Below, one piece after another: positions 12,281 to 24,136 of a DNA stretch of 64,000 nucleotides. The stretch's first letter is position 1. Each line of letters opens with the position of its first letter. The DNA comes from Pogonophryne albipinna (lineage: Eukaryota; Chordata; Actinopteri; Perciformes; Artedidraconidae). The stretch is from the NCBI GenBank assembly GCA_028583405.1, contig CM053243.1:49425826-49489825 (forward strand), given 5' to 3'. The notes beneath the pieces were generated by a model. The model saw only the letters and a program-made list of their open reading frames with translations, made no database searches and had not been told where the DNA came from. Both the position numbers and the translations under genes were made by a program.

Positions 12281-13395
12281 GTAAATACACATCTGAGTTG
12301 ACAAATATGACATGTGGGGTACCTCAAGGCTCCATCTTGGGGCCTCTTCTCTTTAACGTCTACATGCTACCACTGGCTCAGATAATGAAGAACAACAAAA
12401 TAAGTTGCCATAGCTATGCGGATGACACACAAATTTACGTAACAATTTCACCAGGAGACTATGCTCGAATTCAAACACTGAGTAAGTGCATTGAACAAAT
12501 CAATGACTGGATGTGTCAGAACTTTCTCCAATTAAACAAAGATAAAATTGAGGTAATGGTTTTTGGAGCCAAGATAAAGCCAGATAAAGCCAGAAATCTA
12601 GGTGTAGTCATGGACTCTGACCTGAGTTTCAACAGTCACATTAAAACAGTTACTAAATCAGCCTACTATCACCTAAAGAACATATCTCGGATTAAAAGAC
12701 TAATGTCACAACAGGATTTGGAAAAACTTGTCCATGCTTTTAACTTCAGTAGACTCGACTACTGCAATGGTGTCTTCACAGGTCTCACTAAAAAATCTAT
12801 TAGAAAGCTGCAGCTGATTCAGAACGCCGCTGCTCGAGTCCTCACTAACACTAAGAAAGTGGATCACATCACTCCTGTTCTGAAGTCTTTACACTGGCTT
12901 CCTGTGTGTCAAAGAATAGATTTCTAAATACTGCTGCTGGTTTATAAAGCTTTGAATGGTTTAGGCCCAAAATACATTTCTGACCTCCTGCTAAATTATG
13001 AACCATCCAGATCTCTCAGGTCTTCAGGGACTGGTCAGCTTTCTGTCCCCAGAGTCAGAACTAAACATGGTAAAGCAGCGTTCAGTTATTATGCTCCAAA
13101 TATCTGGAACAAACTCCCAGAAACCTGCAGGTCCGCTGCAACTCTGACTACTTTTAAATCCAGGCTGAAGACTTTTCTTTTTGTCGCTGCTTTTAATTGA
13201 ACTATTCATATCTTAGACTGCACTGTAACTTTTATCACTGTAACTTTTATCCATGTATTTTTTCTTTTATTGTTTATTTTATTCGCTTTTCTTTTTAATG
13301 ATTTTAAATGCCATTTTCTGAATGTCTTTCATTTTTTATAAAGCACTTTGAATTGCCTTGTGTTGAAAAGTGCTATATAAATAAACTTGTCTTGC

Positions 13396-14584
13396 CCTTG
13401 CCTTGCCTGGTGGATAGAAATTCTGAGGCTATCGACACTAGGGGGTTTGTTAGTCTGTTGACGGTAGCAAACAAGGCACGCAAGTTGTTTTTATTTTTGG
13501 TAATGATGTCAGAAAATAAAGACTGTCGTGCCTTTTTTATTTCCTGATTATAGACGCAGAGTCTCTCTTTATATATTTCCAAGTGAACCTGGAGATTTGT
13601 TTTTCTCCACCTGCGTTCAGCTTTTCTGCACTCAGTTTTTGCTGTTCTCACAGTCATGGCTTTTCTCCATGGAGATATTTTCTTGCCAGATACTTCCTTT
13701 ATTTTAATCGGAGCGATGGTATCCATGACATTTGTTATTTTAGAATTAAAATGATCAACTAGCTCATTTACTGAGAAGTTAGCATGGGCAATTGAGGGAG
13801 TAAAAATCTGGGCAAACATTTCCTCTGCATTTTCAGTTAAGTGACATCTAGTGGTTACCTCTTTCTTAACAGTTGTATGGACGGTAATAGAGCTCTCACA
13901 GAAAACACAGGAATGGTCGGAGAGCGCAACATCAGTCACCACAAGCTTAGAGATGTTCAGACCCTTTGATACAATTAAGTCCAGGGTGTGCCCCTTATTG
14001 TGCGTCGGACCCTTGACATGCTGAGTCAGTCCAAAATTGTCGATAACACAAAACAGTTCTTTAGCCCCTCTGTCCTCAGGGTTGTCAACATGGATATAAA
14101 AATCGCCAACAATGATTAAACGGTCAAAGTCAATACACACTATAGACAACAACTCGGTAAAATCATCAAAAAAGCTTGCACAGTATTTGGGTGGTCTGTA
14201 GATGTTTAGGAAAAGAGCTCGAGAGGAGCATTTCAACTGAAGGGCCACATATTCAAAAGAAGCAACGTTTCCATACATAGTCTGCTTGCATTGAAATAAG
14301 TCATTAAACAAAATAGCTACTCCACCCCCTTTCTTATGTAGTCTTGCCTGACTCATAGAATTAAAGTTGGGAGGAGTTGATTCTATAAGAACAGCTGTGC
14401 TGTTGTTTTGGTCTAACCAAGTTTCAGTTAAAAACATAAAATCCAGGTTGTGCTTGGTGATAAAATCATTGATTAAAAATGATTTACCTGCTAAAGACCT
14501 GACATTTAATAAAGCCAGTTTGAGTGTGTTTGACATACCACCACTCTGAATGTTAACGACAGACCGTGGAGCACGTGCAATCAC
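13396..14584 (-). CDS. L2 ORF2 fragment: apurinic endonuclease domain
   Basis: The frame is open from 14,584 to the junction with the copy A tail. It contains LALLNVRSLAGKSFLINDFI, LTETWLDQNN, GGGVAILFND, IYRPPKY, VGDFYIHVDNP, HTLDLIVSKG and VALSDHSC. These are the ordered motifs of the exonuclease-endonuclease-phosphatase fold that nicks the target DNA in L2/CR1 LINEs. In the usual GDFN motif the Asn is Tyr here (GDFY), a change in a conserved active-site position. It continues into RRWRKTNLQVH and SIASEFLSTR and is then cut off. It is close to, but distinct in sequence from, the L2 copies at 38.5 and 50.6 kb. Confidence 0.85.
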
Positions 14585-14734
14585 TACAAAATTTGGATTG
14601 GAGGTTGGCGGTTTGGAGCCAGGTGTGGAGGCTGAGGATCCTAGTGAAACACCCTGCTCCTCGGCCTAGCGTTGGGATCGGACCTGAGATAAAAAAAACA
14701 CTTTTCACAGCTCCGTAAAAGAATAAAAAGTTTC

Positions 14735-15616
14735 TTAAAATCCTTTTTGTCCTGTATCGTTAGACCCCACATGGACGATTAGACGATTGACAGAGGACGG
14801 GAGTGAGTGCAGCAGCCACGGGAGTTTCTCCAGGATAACCAGGACGGTGGCTCCAGGGAGGCAGCGCGTAGCCGCGTTGAAAAATCGGATGTTTCTGATT
14901 ATGGAATCCCCGATTATTAATGTGGTTGGCGTAAACAGGGGACGAGGGGGTGCCGGTGATTGAAGATATGGTGACCGAGCAGAATAGGCTGGGCTCGGAG
15001 AGGATTTTCTTGCCGGCTCAGGGCCCGCAAAACTTCCCGAGTGTCTCAGCATGTCCTCTTTGAGGAGTCTACGACGTGAAGAGGTGGTCGCTGGACGGGA
15101 TGAGGGACACCGAGTTGACTCCACAGTGGCCTGGGAAGCAGCACAAATGCTGTCGGCTGCCGGCGCAGAAGTTGCAGAGGCGGCAGGGTGCAGATCTTGA
15201 CGGGTCGGTGCCGCGGGAGCATCAGCTGGATGGGCCGGATCATCTGGACAGGTCGGTGCCGCGGGAGCATCAGCTAGACGGGCCATATCGTCTGGACGGG
15301 CCAGCGCCGCGGGAGCACCAGCTGGACGGGCCGGATCATCTGGACGGGTCAGTGCCGCGGGGGCATCAACTGGATGGACCGGATTGTCGTACAGGGCCGC
15401 GAAGCGATTCCGAAGGCCCAGGCGAGGCAGTGAAGTTACCCCATTCAAAAAGCTCTTGCGCACCACTTCAAACCACGACTGCTGGTGGCCAGGTGTCGAG
15501 CAGTTGGAAGGCCGCGGACAGGTGGAAGGATCCCACAGAACTGTATCATGGATAGTTGCACTGAACGAGGCAAGCTGTTTAGACTGCACCGATGCTACCT
15601 CCATGAGACCGGACAC
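14735..15616 (-). CDS. L2 ORF1: SGNH/GDSL esterase-like protein with Pro-Ala repeats (truncated)
   Basis: The frame has a low-complexity middle with a degenerate repeat (PDDPARPADAPAA-like, about residues 75-140) and a C-terminal TTLIIGDSIIRNIRFF and LIVHVGSNDTGQKGF. The GDS nucleophile block and the (G/S)ND block are typical of the esterase domain found in ORF1 of L2/CR1 elements. The frame breaks after the SND block, so the catalytic Asp-His region is lost from this frame. The repeat has expanded compared with ORF1 at 41.6-42.4 kb. The protein is thought to bind RNA or membrane for retrotransposition. Confidence 0.7.
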   Translation of the reverse strand: MSGLMEVASVQSKQLASFSATIHDTVLWDPSTCPRPSNCSTPGHQQSWFEVVRKSFLNGVTSLPRLGLRNRFAALYDNPVHPVDAPAALTRPDDPARPAGAPAALARPDDMARLADAPAAPTCPDDPAHPADAPAAPTRQDLHPAASATSAPAADSICAASQATVESTRCPSSRPATTSSRRRLLKEDMLRHSGSFAGPEPARKSSPSPAYSARSPYLQSPAPPRPLFTPTTLIIGDSIIRNIRFFNAATRCLPGATVLVILEKLPWLLHSLPSSVNRLIVHVGSNDTGQKGF

Positions 15617-15949
15617 GAGAGACTCTTTTCTTTCAGTTTGTCAGAAAGCCGTCAGATATCCTCCTTAAGGTCTGTTATCTGTTTATTAGCTCTTTGAAGT
15701 AGAACATCATCCTCGGGGTGTTTTGATGGCATTCTTGAGTGTGAAAGGTTTAGGGCAATTACTGTCCCATGCACCAATGCTAAACTGCGTCAAGATGTTG
15801 TATAAGCAGTAGGGATGTAACGATATACCGAATATCGCGGTATCGCGGTAAATAAACGTCCCGATACCGTCGTGAGACTGACAAAATCTACCGCGATAAA
15901 AAAAAAAAGTTTAAAAAAAAAAATATTTTTTTTAAAAACTTTTTTTTTT

Positions 15950-16075
15950 TTAAACCTTTATTTAACCAGGTGGTCCCATTGAGATCATCGATCTCTTTTT
16001 CAAGAGAGACCTGTCCAACATGGCAACAAGTAGGTTACAACATGAACATAAAACAACAGAACACAAAAGGACATC
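15950..16075 (-). mobile_element. 3'-tail fragment of the 28.8-kb LINE family
   Basis: CCTTTATTTAACCAGGTGG, GAGATCATCGATCTCTTTTT and CAAGAGAGACCTG are the reverse complement of the 3' UTR at 32,840-32,910. The same tail, also inverted, lies at 59,498-59,812. Confidence 0.7.
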
Positions 16076-16754
16076 GTATTTATATGGGGGTTATTCCCTA
16101 TCTTTATTCAAGAGCGTGGTATTTAAATTTGAGAGCATACTTTATGTATTTATTTCCCTCAAACCCTGTCCTCGCACTCAAACAGTGCCTGCTTGCACTT
16201 TGCTCTGCTTCTGCTCAAACTGTACGCTTGCACTCAGATATATTGCTGCTTACAGATTTTTTCTGCTCTCAGATTTATTCTGTGCGCGCTCGAAACTTTG
16301 GTGCAACAATCCTGTCAAAATCCCTCAACCAATAGGAGGCCAGGTGTCCTTGCGGGTGCGTTCGCTTTACTTATTACAGCGTCCAGTAAGGGCGGTTACT
16401 CTTTGGTTTATAAACTCCCGCCCTCCACGGCTTTATAACATAGCATGTACTGTTCACGAGAGAGCACGCTCGTGAACTGTCAACGGGGGGGGGGGCGGTG
16501 TTATGTCGTGTGTGCATGATGCACCTCGCGGGAGCGCGCACAGCGTAAAGCAAAACCTCCCAGACATGTATTGATCTGTACGGCAAAGTACGGTTTGGAA
16601 ACTATATCATTTCCTTTTGGAGGGCATGCATAACACGGCATAACACCAGAGCCTCGCTGCGGGGAAACGTTGGCGCTGTTCCGAGTTTGTTCTAATCTGT
16701 CAAAATGACAGACTGCTTTCAGATTTTTCCGTCATTGTTAAATAAAAATATTCG

Positions 16755-16860
16755 GTTAACGCGACCACTGCTGTCCCAGCAACATCAGTACCAAGCGAGA
16801 GAGTTTTTTCCAGAGCAGGGGATATTGTAAATGCCCAAACATCCCAGTTTATAAATAGCT
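16755..16860 (+). pseudogene. hAT transposase C-terminal dimerisation-domain remnant
   Basis: The frame reads TTAVPATSVPSERVFSRAG followed by DIVNAQTSQ. The P-A-(T/S)-S--SER-FS--G block is the hallmark of the hAT C-terminal dimerisation region in ZBED-like transposases. The remnant is short and surrounded by stops. It lies in the plus-strand 3' half of the TAGGGATGTAACGATA element and identifies that family as hAT. Confidence 0.7.
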
Positions 16861-17420
16861 GGAAATGTGGACATTCTCATATTCCTAAAAACCTGTCTGA
16901 TGATGCTGAGTGAGTGACTCGTGAGTTTGAGTTGAGTTACTTGAAAAACTAAAGTGAAACTTGATTTATTTTATTGCAGGGTCTGATTATTAAATGTCCT
17001 TGTTTATTTGTGAGATGCAGTGGCACAAAGAAAATGCCTACTTTGTTTGGTAGTACTATAGGTACAAAAACACTGGTTTTCTTGTTCCAGTCTGTTACTG
17101 TCACTTTGTTTTTGACAATACTGCTATCCTACTAAAATGCTGTACAAATCAGATTTATTATTTAATAAAGAAACATTTTCCGAGTAAAAAAAAATTGTAT
17201 TGAAATTTATTTTTATTTATTTTTTTCCTTTATTATTCAATATCGCGATAAATACCGTACCGTGGACTTGTTATCGCGATATTATCGTACCGTGAGTTTT
17301 TGGTATCGTTACATCCCTAATAAGCAGGGATGGCTAAATGTTTGTAAGCAGGAGAGCTAGATGCTAAGAGATGCCAGATGCTAACAGGTAGTGGGAGCCT
17401 GTAAAAATTGCGACTGCCTC

Positions 17421-17548
17421 TGAGCTTAGCGGAAATTCAACTAATAAAGAGACAGCCAGTGGGCCGACACAAACAGGGTAAGGTTTACAGTGGTCATAAT
17501 AGTAATACTGTTCCCTGTCGCCATTTATCATGGCATTGTCATTGTAGT
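17421..17548. other. short stretch between L2 copy B and the chromovirus
   Basis: No motif is recognised. Together with 23,097-23,233 it was contiguous before the chromovirus inserted. It is probably intronic sequence of the PIF/Harbinger accessory gene, whose exon begins at 23,234. Confidence 0.35.
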
Positions 17549-18048
17549 TGTCATAGTCTGCTCCATCATTCAACAGTAGTTTTCCATTCACCTGTCTCAC
17601 CTGTTTTCCACACCCACTCGTTAGCTCACTCTCTTTCTCTTCTGCACCCATTAGTTTCTGCCAGTATTTAAACCCGCACCTTACACACACTCTTTGCCAG
17701 ATTGTACTTTGCCTCATGCTTGTCTTTCCCGCGTTTGATACCAGATTGCCTACCCGGTTCCGACCCTGCCTGTCCTCGATCTGCCTGCTCTGCCTGTTCC
17801 CTGATCCTGCCTGTCCCTCGACTATCCTGTCTGGCCTGTTATCTGACCCTGCCTGTATCTACGCTGACCGCCTCGCTTACTCCCTGACTCTCTGCCTGTC
17901 CCTGACTCACCTTCTGCCCGCTGTCCTCCGGTGCGTTAAACTGCTCGATTGGTATTCCTCAGATCCAGTGGAATCTCCAATAAAGTTTATTACCAATTCT
18001 CCTTGGTTTCTCGAGTGCTGCATTTGGGTTCTCCTTAAGATTGTGACA
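17549..18048 (+). repeat. 5' LTR of chromovirus
   Basis: 500 bp, TG...CA ends, internal CAGTATTTAAACCCGCACC as a likely TATA-type promoter region and CTCCAATAAAGTTTATTACC as a likely poly(A) signal. It is CCTGCCTGT-rich and by chance open in one frame, which makes the pol frame look longer upstream than it is. Confidence 0.9.
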
Positions 18049-18066
18049 GAACAATCTGGCCAGAAC

Positions 18067-21000
18067 ATGGACCCAGCGCACTCCTCTTCACCTAGAGACC
18101 GTTTCGAGAGAGTTGAGGACGCTCTCCAGAGGCAGGAAGCCTCGATAGCCGCCCTGGCCACCGAGGCTCATCATGCTAACTCTTCACATGACCAGACGCT
18201 AACCTATTTATCTGCGCAGCTACAGCAGCTAACGGCTACTGTGCAGCAGCTAGTGGCAGGAGTGGCCGCTCCAGCGCCTCTTCCTATGCCGTCGACACCC
18301 GCTTCTGCATCACCTCTGATGGGATTTACCCCGGAGCCTCGGGTGGGAACTCCGGAGCGCTACGCCGGGGAACCGGAGGGCTGCAGCCCGTTTCTTACGA
18401 ACTGTTCTATCCTGTTTGCGCTGCAGCCACACACTTTCGCTTCTGAAGCTGCTCATGTGGCGTTCACGGTCAATCATTTGACTGGGAAAGCCCGACTGTG
18501 GGGCACAGCGGAATGGGAGCAACAAACAACCGCCTGCTCTTCGTTCCCCGCTTTTTCTGCGGAGTTGCGCAAGGTGTTTGGACCCGTGTCTGTGGGTCCA
18601 GACGCTGCAGGAGGACTACTGAACCTGAGCCAGGGTAATGGATCTGTGGTGGATTATGCCATTGAGTTTCGCACCCAGAGCCGCCTCAGCAACTGGAATT
18701 CTGCAGCCCAGTGTGACGCCTATCTGCGTGGTTTGGCGGATTACATTAAAGACGAGCTGGTGTCGTTTGATCTGCCCAATTCACTGGATGGGTTGATTGA
18801 ACTGACTTCCCGCATGGATCGGCGCATCCAGACACGGAGACGGGAGCGGCGATCGGAGGGAGTTCAACATGCCTGGGCGCCCCGACGTCCGAGTTTGGCT
18901 GCGACTCCTCACCTCACTCCAGAGCCGCAACCAGGGGGGGATGAGCCCATGCAGGTGGGTCGCACCAACCTCACTTTGGAGGAACGTGAGCATCGCAGAC
19001 GTCGTAACCTGTGTCTCTACTGCGGCCGGGCCGGCCATTTTGTTTCTCACTGCCCGGTAAAAGGCTCAGCAGTAATGGGGAACATACTGGTGAGCCAAAC
19101 CCCTGGATTTGTTCCCGCTCAGAGACCATTGAGCCACGCCAGGTTGCTATTACCGGATAGCTCTCAGGCTCTTGCTGTTTTTATTGACTCTGGTTCGGAC
19201 GCGAATATTATGGACGAGAAGCTTATGCTGCAGTTGGGAATAGACCGGGTTCTTTTGTCTCGCCCAGTTCCAGCCAACGCCTTAGACGGTCACCTGCTGG
19301 GGACAGTGACTCATCAGACTGTACCCGTTCACATGCTCCTGTCTGGGAACCATCATGAAACTATTCAGTTTCATGTTCTCCGGTCTCCACATATTCCGCT
19401 GATCCTGGGTTATCCATGGCTCCGCCGCCACAACCCTAACATTAACTGGGAGACGGGAGCCATTTTGGGTTGGAGTCCTTCTTGTCATCTGATCTGCCTG
19501 AAACAGGCTGCCGCGCCTCAGCGTTCGGTGAACCCCAGCCAAGTTCCAGATGTTACAGGGGTTCCACCGGAATATCTGGACTTCAAGGAAGTATTCAGCA
19601 AGTCGGGGGCTACTTCCTTACCACCACACCGGCCCTACGACTGTGCCATCGACCTGCATCCCGGCACCAGCCCTCCCAGGGGTCGATTGTACTTCCTGTC
19701 TGCTCCGGAAAGAGTTTCCATGGAGACTTATATCAATGACTCTCTGGCGGCTGGGATTATTCGCCCGTCCTCATCACCTGCTGGCGCAGGGTTCTTCTTT
19801 GTGGAGAAGAAGGACAAGACCCTAAGGCCCTGTATCGACTTTCGGGGTCTTAATGACATTACGATCAAGAATCGATACCCACTGCCTCTTATCTCTTCTG
19901 CATTCGAGTTGCTGCAGGGAGCAACCATATTCACAAAGCTGGACTTGCGTAACGCGTACCACTTGGTACGTATTCACGAGGGGGATGAGTGGAAGACCGC
20001 CTTCAACACCACCTCGGGGCACTACGAGTACCTAGTCATGCCTTTTGGGCTTACCAACGCCCCTGCAGTATTCCAGGCGTTGGTAAATGACGTGCTCCGA
20101 GACATGTTGGACCGACACGTGTTTGTTTACTTGGATGACATCCTGATCTTTTCCAAGACGCTGAAAGAACACGTGCACCACGTCCAGGCGGTTCTCAGGA
20201 GATTGCTCGAGAACTCGCTGTTCGTTAAAACGGAGAAGTGCGAGTTTCACACATCCTCCGTCTCTTTTCTGGGATACATCGTGGGACAGGGGAGCATCGA
20301 GATGGATCCTTCCAAGGTTGATGCAGTCACTTCCTGGCCGGTTCCAGAATCCCGGAAGCGGCTACAACAGTTCCTCGGGTTCGTCAACTTCTACCGGAGG
20401 TTCATTCGTGGATACAGTACCTTGGCCGCTCCTCTCACAGCCCTGACCTCCTCTAAGGTTATGTTCCAGTGGTCCTCCTCGGCTGAGGAGGCGTTCCAGA
20501 ACCTTAAGGCCAGGTTCACCTCCGCCTCCATCCTCCGAGTACCCGATCCTGTAAGACAGTTTGTTTTGGAGGTGGATGCTTCTGATATGGGGGTGGGAGC
20601 CATCCTGTCTCAGCGAGCAATGAACAGCCAAAAACTCCATCCCTGTGCTTTCTTTTCAAGGCGTTTGACTCCAGCGGAAAGAAATTATGATGTGGGAAAC
20701 CGGGAGCTGCTAGCAGTGAAGTTGGCTCTGGAGGAGTGGCGTCACTGGCTCGAGGGGACCAGTCAACCTTTCCTGGTGTGGACCGACCACAAGAATTTGG
20801 AGTACATCCGGTCGGCCCGCAGACTGAATTCCCGACAGGCTAGATGGGCCCTTTTCTTCACTCGGTTCAATTTCTCCCTCTCCTACCGCCCTGGTTCTCG
20901 GAACATTAAGGCTGACGCTCTTTCTCGTCAGTTTGGAGAGGGAGGTAACATTCCCAGGGGCTTCGACACCATCCTTCCGACTCCTCAGCTCGTCGCCGCC

Positions 21001-22350
21001 CTCATCTGGGAGGTGGAGGAGAGGGTCAAGGCCGCCCAGCAGGACCAGCCGGGACCCAGTGCCTGTCCTCCGAACCGCCTGTTCGTTCCGCAGACGTTGA
21101 GGTCTGATGTTATCCAGTTGGCTCATAACTCCAGACTCACCTGCCATCCTGGGATCCAACATACATGGGAGGTAGTCCAGCAAAGGTTCTGGTGGGCAAC
21201 ACTTAAGGAAGACACCAGGGAATTTGTTAATGCCTGCCCTGTTTGCAATCAAAACAAGTCTTCTCACCAAGCTCCTGCTGGTCTCCTACGACCTCTGCCT
21301 ATCCCTCATCGCCCCTGGTCTCACATTTCTCTGGACTTTGTTACTGGTCTGCCACCGTCCAACGGACACACTGCCATCTTGACGGTGGTAGACCGATTCA
21401 GTAAGATGGCTCATTTTGTGCCGATACCCAAGCTCCCCTCAGCTAAAGAGACGGCGGAGCTGGTCCTGCTCCATGTGTTCCGGCTCCATGGGCTGCCTAC
21501 TGATGTGGTTTCCGATCGTGGTCCTCAATTTACCTCGGTGTTCTGGAGGGAATTCTGCACGCTCCTTGGGGCCACGGTCAGTCTGTCATCCGGTTTCCAT
21601 CCGCAATCCAACGGTCAGACAGAAAGAAAGAACCAGGAGATGGAGACGACCTTACGCTGTATAGTCTCCAAGCACCCAGCGGCCTGGGCTAAACAACTGC
21701 TCTGGGTCGAGTACGCCCACAACACTCTGGTCAGTTCGGCCACCAAGCTGTCCCCATTTCAGTGTGCTTACGGGTTTCAACCCCTCTGTTTCCGGCTCTG
21801 GAGAGGGAGGTTACCTGTCCGTCCGTCCAGACTTTCATCCGTCGTTGTCGACGGACCTGGAATCAAGCCCGGAGAACTCTCGTTTGTTCGGCCAACCGGT
21901 ACGCCTCCTCTGCCAACCGCCGACGTTCCAAAGCACCTGTCTACCAGGTGGGCCAAAAGGTATGGCTTTCCTCCCGGGATATTCCTTTACGGGTGGATTC
22001 AAAGAAGCTTGCACCTAGATTCATTGGACCTTTTGAGATTGTCAGGATAATCAATCCCGCAGCAGTAAGGCTAAGACTGCCTCGGACTCTGCGGATCCAT
22101 CCCACCTTCCACGTTTCCAGGATCAAATCCGAGAGAGTGCCTTGGTTCCTGCGGTCCCTCCCCCACCACCCCCCCGGATGATTGACGGCGGGCCTACGTA
22201 CACTCTCCGACGACTTCTTCGTTCCCGTCGCAGAGGAAGAGGAGTCCAGTACCTGGTGGACTGGAAGGGTTACGGCCCTGAGGAGAGGGCTTGGGTTCCA
22301 GCTCGTCATGTGTTGGACCCCCAGCTCATCAGGGAGTTCCATCGGCGTAA
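18067..22350 (+). CDS. chromovirus Gag-Pol polyprotein with chromodomain (two frameshifts)
   Basis: The ATG at 18,067 lies 18 bp after the LTR. Domains in order are: coiled-coil Gag; CCHC knuckle [14 protein letters not shown] (about 19,013); aspartic protease [10 protein letters not shown] (about 19,180); RT with YLDDILIFS (about 20,130); RNase H ([11 protein letters not shown], about 20,570); integrase zinc finger H-H-C-C ([10 protein letters not shown]) and DDE core ([27 protein letters not shown], about 21,330-21,640); and an integrase C-terminal part and chromodomain ([20 protein letters not shown], about 22,240-22,310). The frame changes near 21,780 and again near 22,135, so the integrase tail and chromodomain are out of frame with the rest. 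The chromodomain is thought to steer integration to marked chromatin. The copy looks recently active but now defective. Confidence 0.9.
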
Positions 22351-22596
22351 TCCCGAGCAACCATCTAAGACCGTCACGTCGACGGGCAGAGACACAGGGA
22401 GAGTCTCTCCTCTTACCGTCAGCTCTTCAGAGGAGGACAGCGAGGGGCCGGCTTCTGATGAGGACGCAGATTCCCACAGGGGGCAGGAGAGGGAGGCCGA
22501 AAGAACTTTTTCAGATGAGTATTAATCCCACCTCACACCCTAATCTGTAGATTAGCATTTAGGGACGTCAGGAGCCGTCCATTAAGGGGGGGGTTC

Positions 22597-23096
22597 TGTC
22601 ATAGTCTGCTCCATCATTCAACAGTAGTTTTCCATTCACCTGTCTCACCTGTTTTCCACACCCACTCGTTAGCTCACTCTCTTTCTCTTCTGCACCCATT
22701 AGTTTCTGCCAGTATTTAAACCCGCACCTTACACACACTCTTTGCCAGATTGTACTTTGCCTCATGCTTGTCTTTCCCGCGTTTGATACCAGATTGCCTA
22801 CCCGGTTCCGACCCTGCCTGTCCTCGATCTGCCTGCTCTGCCTGTTCCCTGATCCTGCCTGTCCCTCGACTATCCTGTCTGGCCTGTTATCTGACCCTGC
22901 CTGTATCTACGCTGACCGCCTCGCTTACTCCCTGACTCTCTGCCTGTCCCTGACTCACCTTCTGCCCGCTGTCCTCCGGTGCGTTAAACTGCTCGATTGG
23001 TATTCCTCAGATCCAGTGGAATCTCCAATAAAGTTTATTACCAATTCTCCTTGGTTTCTCGAGTGCTGCATTTGGGTTCTCCTTAAGATGGTGACA
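22597..23096 (+). repeat. 3' LTR of chromovirus
   Basis: It is the same length as the 5' LTR, with one difference seen near its 3' end (GATGGTGACA here, GATTGTGACA in the 5' copy). It is followed by the GTAGT target duplication. Confidence 0.9.
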
Positions 23097-23233
23097 GTAG
23101 TAGTTGTTCAAGTTATGCAACTGCAGCCATAATAACAATAAAACATTTCATTACACAGTATATCATTTACACCTCATAGAATGTCATGAATACGGTGTTG
23201 ACTTTATTATTTTTGTTATTTTTCCCTTTGTAG

Positions 23234-23508
23234 TTAAAAGGAAGCGGGATTCGTCACCTGGCCTTGTCTTGTTTATGGAGAAGAGTGACGTCAGGGATGA
23301 AGAGCTACTGGAGCACAGCCGGGCGATGCTTCAGGAGGTGCAGGAGACTAATGCTGAGTTCCTACGGGTTTTCAACATAACAGAGCAGAGCAGAATCGAG
23401 CTGAACAGAATCAACAGAATCAAGAAGACCAGAACCGAGCAGAACAGCCACATGCTTGGCTTGTTAGACAGGATGGTGAAGGTGACGGAGACCAACAACA
23501 AACACTGA
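23234..23508 (+). CDS. last exon of the PIF/Harbinger accessory (Myb/SANT-type) protein
   Basis: An acceptor CCCTTTGTAG precedes the exon. It encodes KRKRDSSPGL, then RDEELLEHSRAMLQEVQETN, EQSRIELNRINRI and LLDRMVKVTETNNKH. This is a charged coiled-coil tail like that of the DNA-binding protein carried with the transposase by PIF/Harbinger elements. Its place supports this: it is transcribed towards the Harbinger transposase, tail to tail, with the stops about 630 bp apart. The upstream exons with the Myb/SANT domain are not visible, probably lost left of 17,421. The identification rests on context more than on motif. Confidence 0.55.
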
Positions 23509-24136
23509 CCTTATTTTTGTATCTAAATTGTTCATGCCTTTTTGTATACATTCTTTTTTAAATACACTTAATTATAGTATACAGTATGTTCTCCACACTT
23601 TTTTGTGAATACTTTGTTGTATACATTATTTTTTAAATACACTTATTATATTATATACAGTACGAATATTGTCCATACTTGTCTGTATAGACATTCTTTG
23701 ATTTGTATGTAAAATAAACAAAAGTCATATGTCTTATCCATTGATTTTATTGAAAAAAAGGATAGGCATGATACAGTGAAAGTGAAAACATTTTATTTTT
23801 CTCTTGGACATTTATGTGAATTTTCAGAAATTGTCGTTTTCTTGGACCTTGATGCGAAGTTAAGATTCTTGATAAGCTTTTGGGTATTGCAATTTCACAA
23901 GTAGCTTAATTCAACCGATGAGTGCTATGTGAATAAATGTAGCTCTCAGATGAAGAAAGGTTGGAGACCCCTGGTCTAAACCTTTTGGGTATGCACTATT
24001 TTTATAAGAATATTGTTCATACCTGTTTATTCTGTGATTTGTATACAAATTAAAACAAAACACAATTCAAGTCTGATCCAGTGATTTTATTGTAAGAGGC
24101 ATGATACAAAATAGATCATGTTTAACTGCAGTAATA
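23509..24136. other. Harbinger intergenic region with degenerate tandem repeat
   Basis: Convergent 3' UTRs of the two Harbinger genes. About 23,520-23,700 holds two to three degenerate units with TTTTGTATACATTCTTTTTT and AAATACACTTA phrases. Candidate poly(A) signals are AATAAA at about 23,713 (plus) and TTTATT near 24,086 (minus). Confidence 0.5.

Larger units (their letters stand above)
15810..17319 (+). mobile_element. hAT-type element, family TAGGGATGTAACGATA
   Basis: The left terminus TAGGGATGTAACGATA matches the right terminus TATCGTTACATCCCTA exactly. The target duplication is ATAAGCAG (15,802-15,809 and 17,320-17,327), an intact 8 bp. It sits in the 5' UTR of L2 copy B. It contains a LINE 3'-tail fragment (15,950-16,075) and a remnant of a hAT transposase C-terminus. 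It is therefore a decayed derivative of an autonomous element rather than a simple MITE. Confidence 0.88.
13396..17420 (-). mobile_element. L2 LINE copy B, lacking its 3' part
   Basis: The minus strand holds a 5' UTR (17,420 downward, interrupted by a hAT insertion), an SGNH-type ORF1 and an endonuclease ORF2. The element stops in the linker between endonuclease and RT (..SEFLSTR) at about 13,396. There it abuts the 3' tail of L2 copy A. LINEs normally lose the 5' end, so loss of the RT and 3' UTR points to later deletion or recombination. Confidence 0.75.
17549..23096 (+). mobile_element. Ty3/Gypsy chromovirus-type LTR retrotransposon
   Basis: Two direct 500-bp LTRs (17,549-18,048 and 22,597-23,096) start TGTCATAG and end TGACA. 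The insertion is flanked by GTAGT (17,544-17,548 and 23,097-23,101). Between them lies one long gag-pol region with a chromodomain and a polypurine tract (AAGGGGGGGG, about 22,584-22,593). No usual TGG primer site directly follows the LTR; the sequence is GAACAATCTGGCC. That would fit the self-priming Tf1/sushi lineage but is not proven. The LTRs differ at one base that I can see (T at 18,042, G at 22,090+1,000 i.e. about 23,090), so the insertion is young. Confidence 0.92.

Noticed and set aside
17716..18066. N-terminal extension of the chromovirus polyprotein into the LTR
   Set aside because: The LTR is open in this frame by chance; the Met at 18,067 just after the LTR is the natural start.
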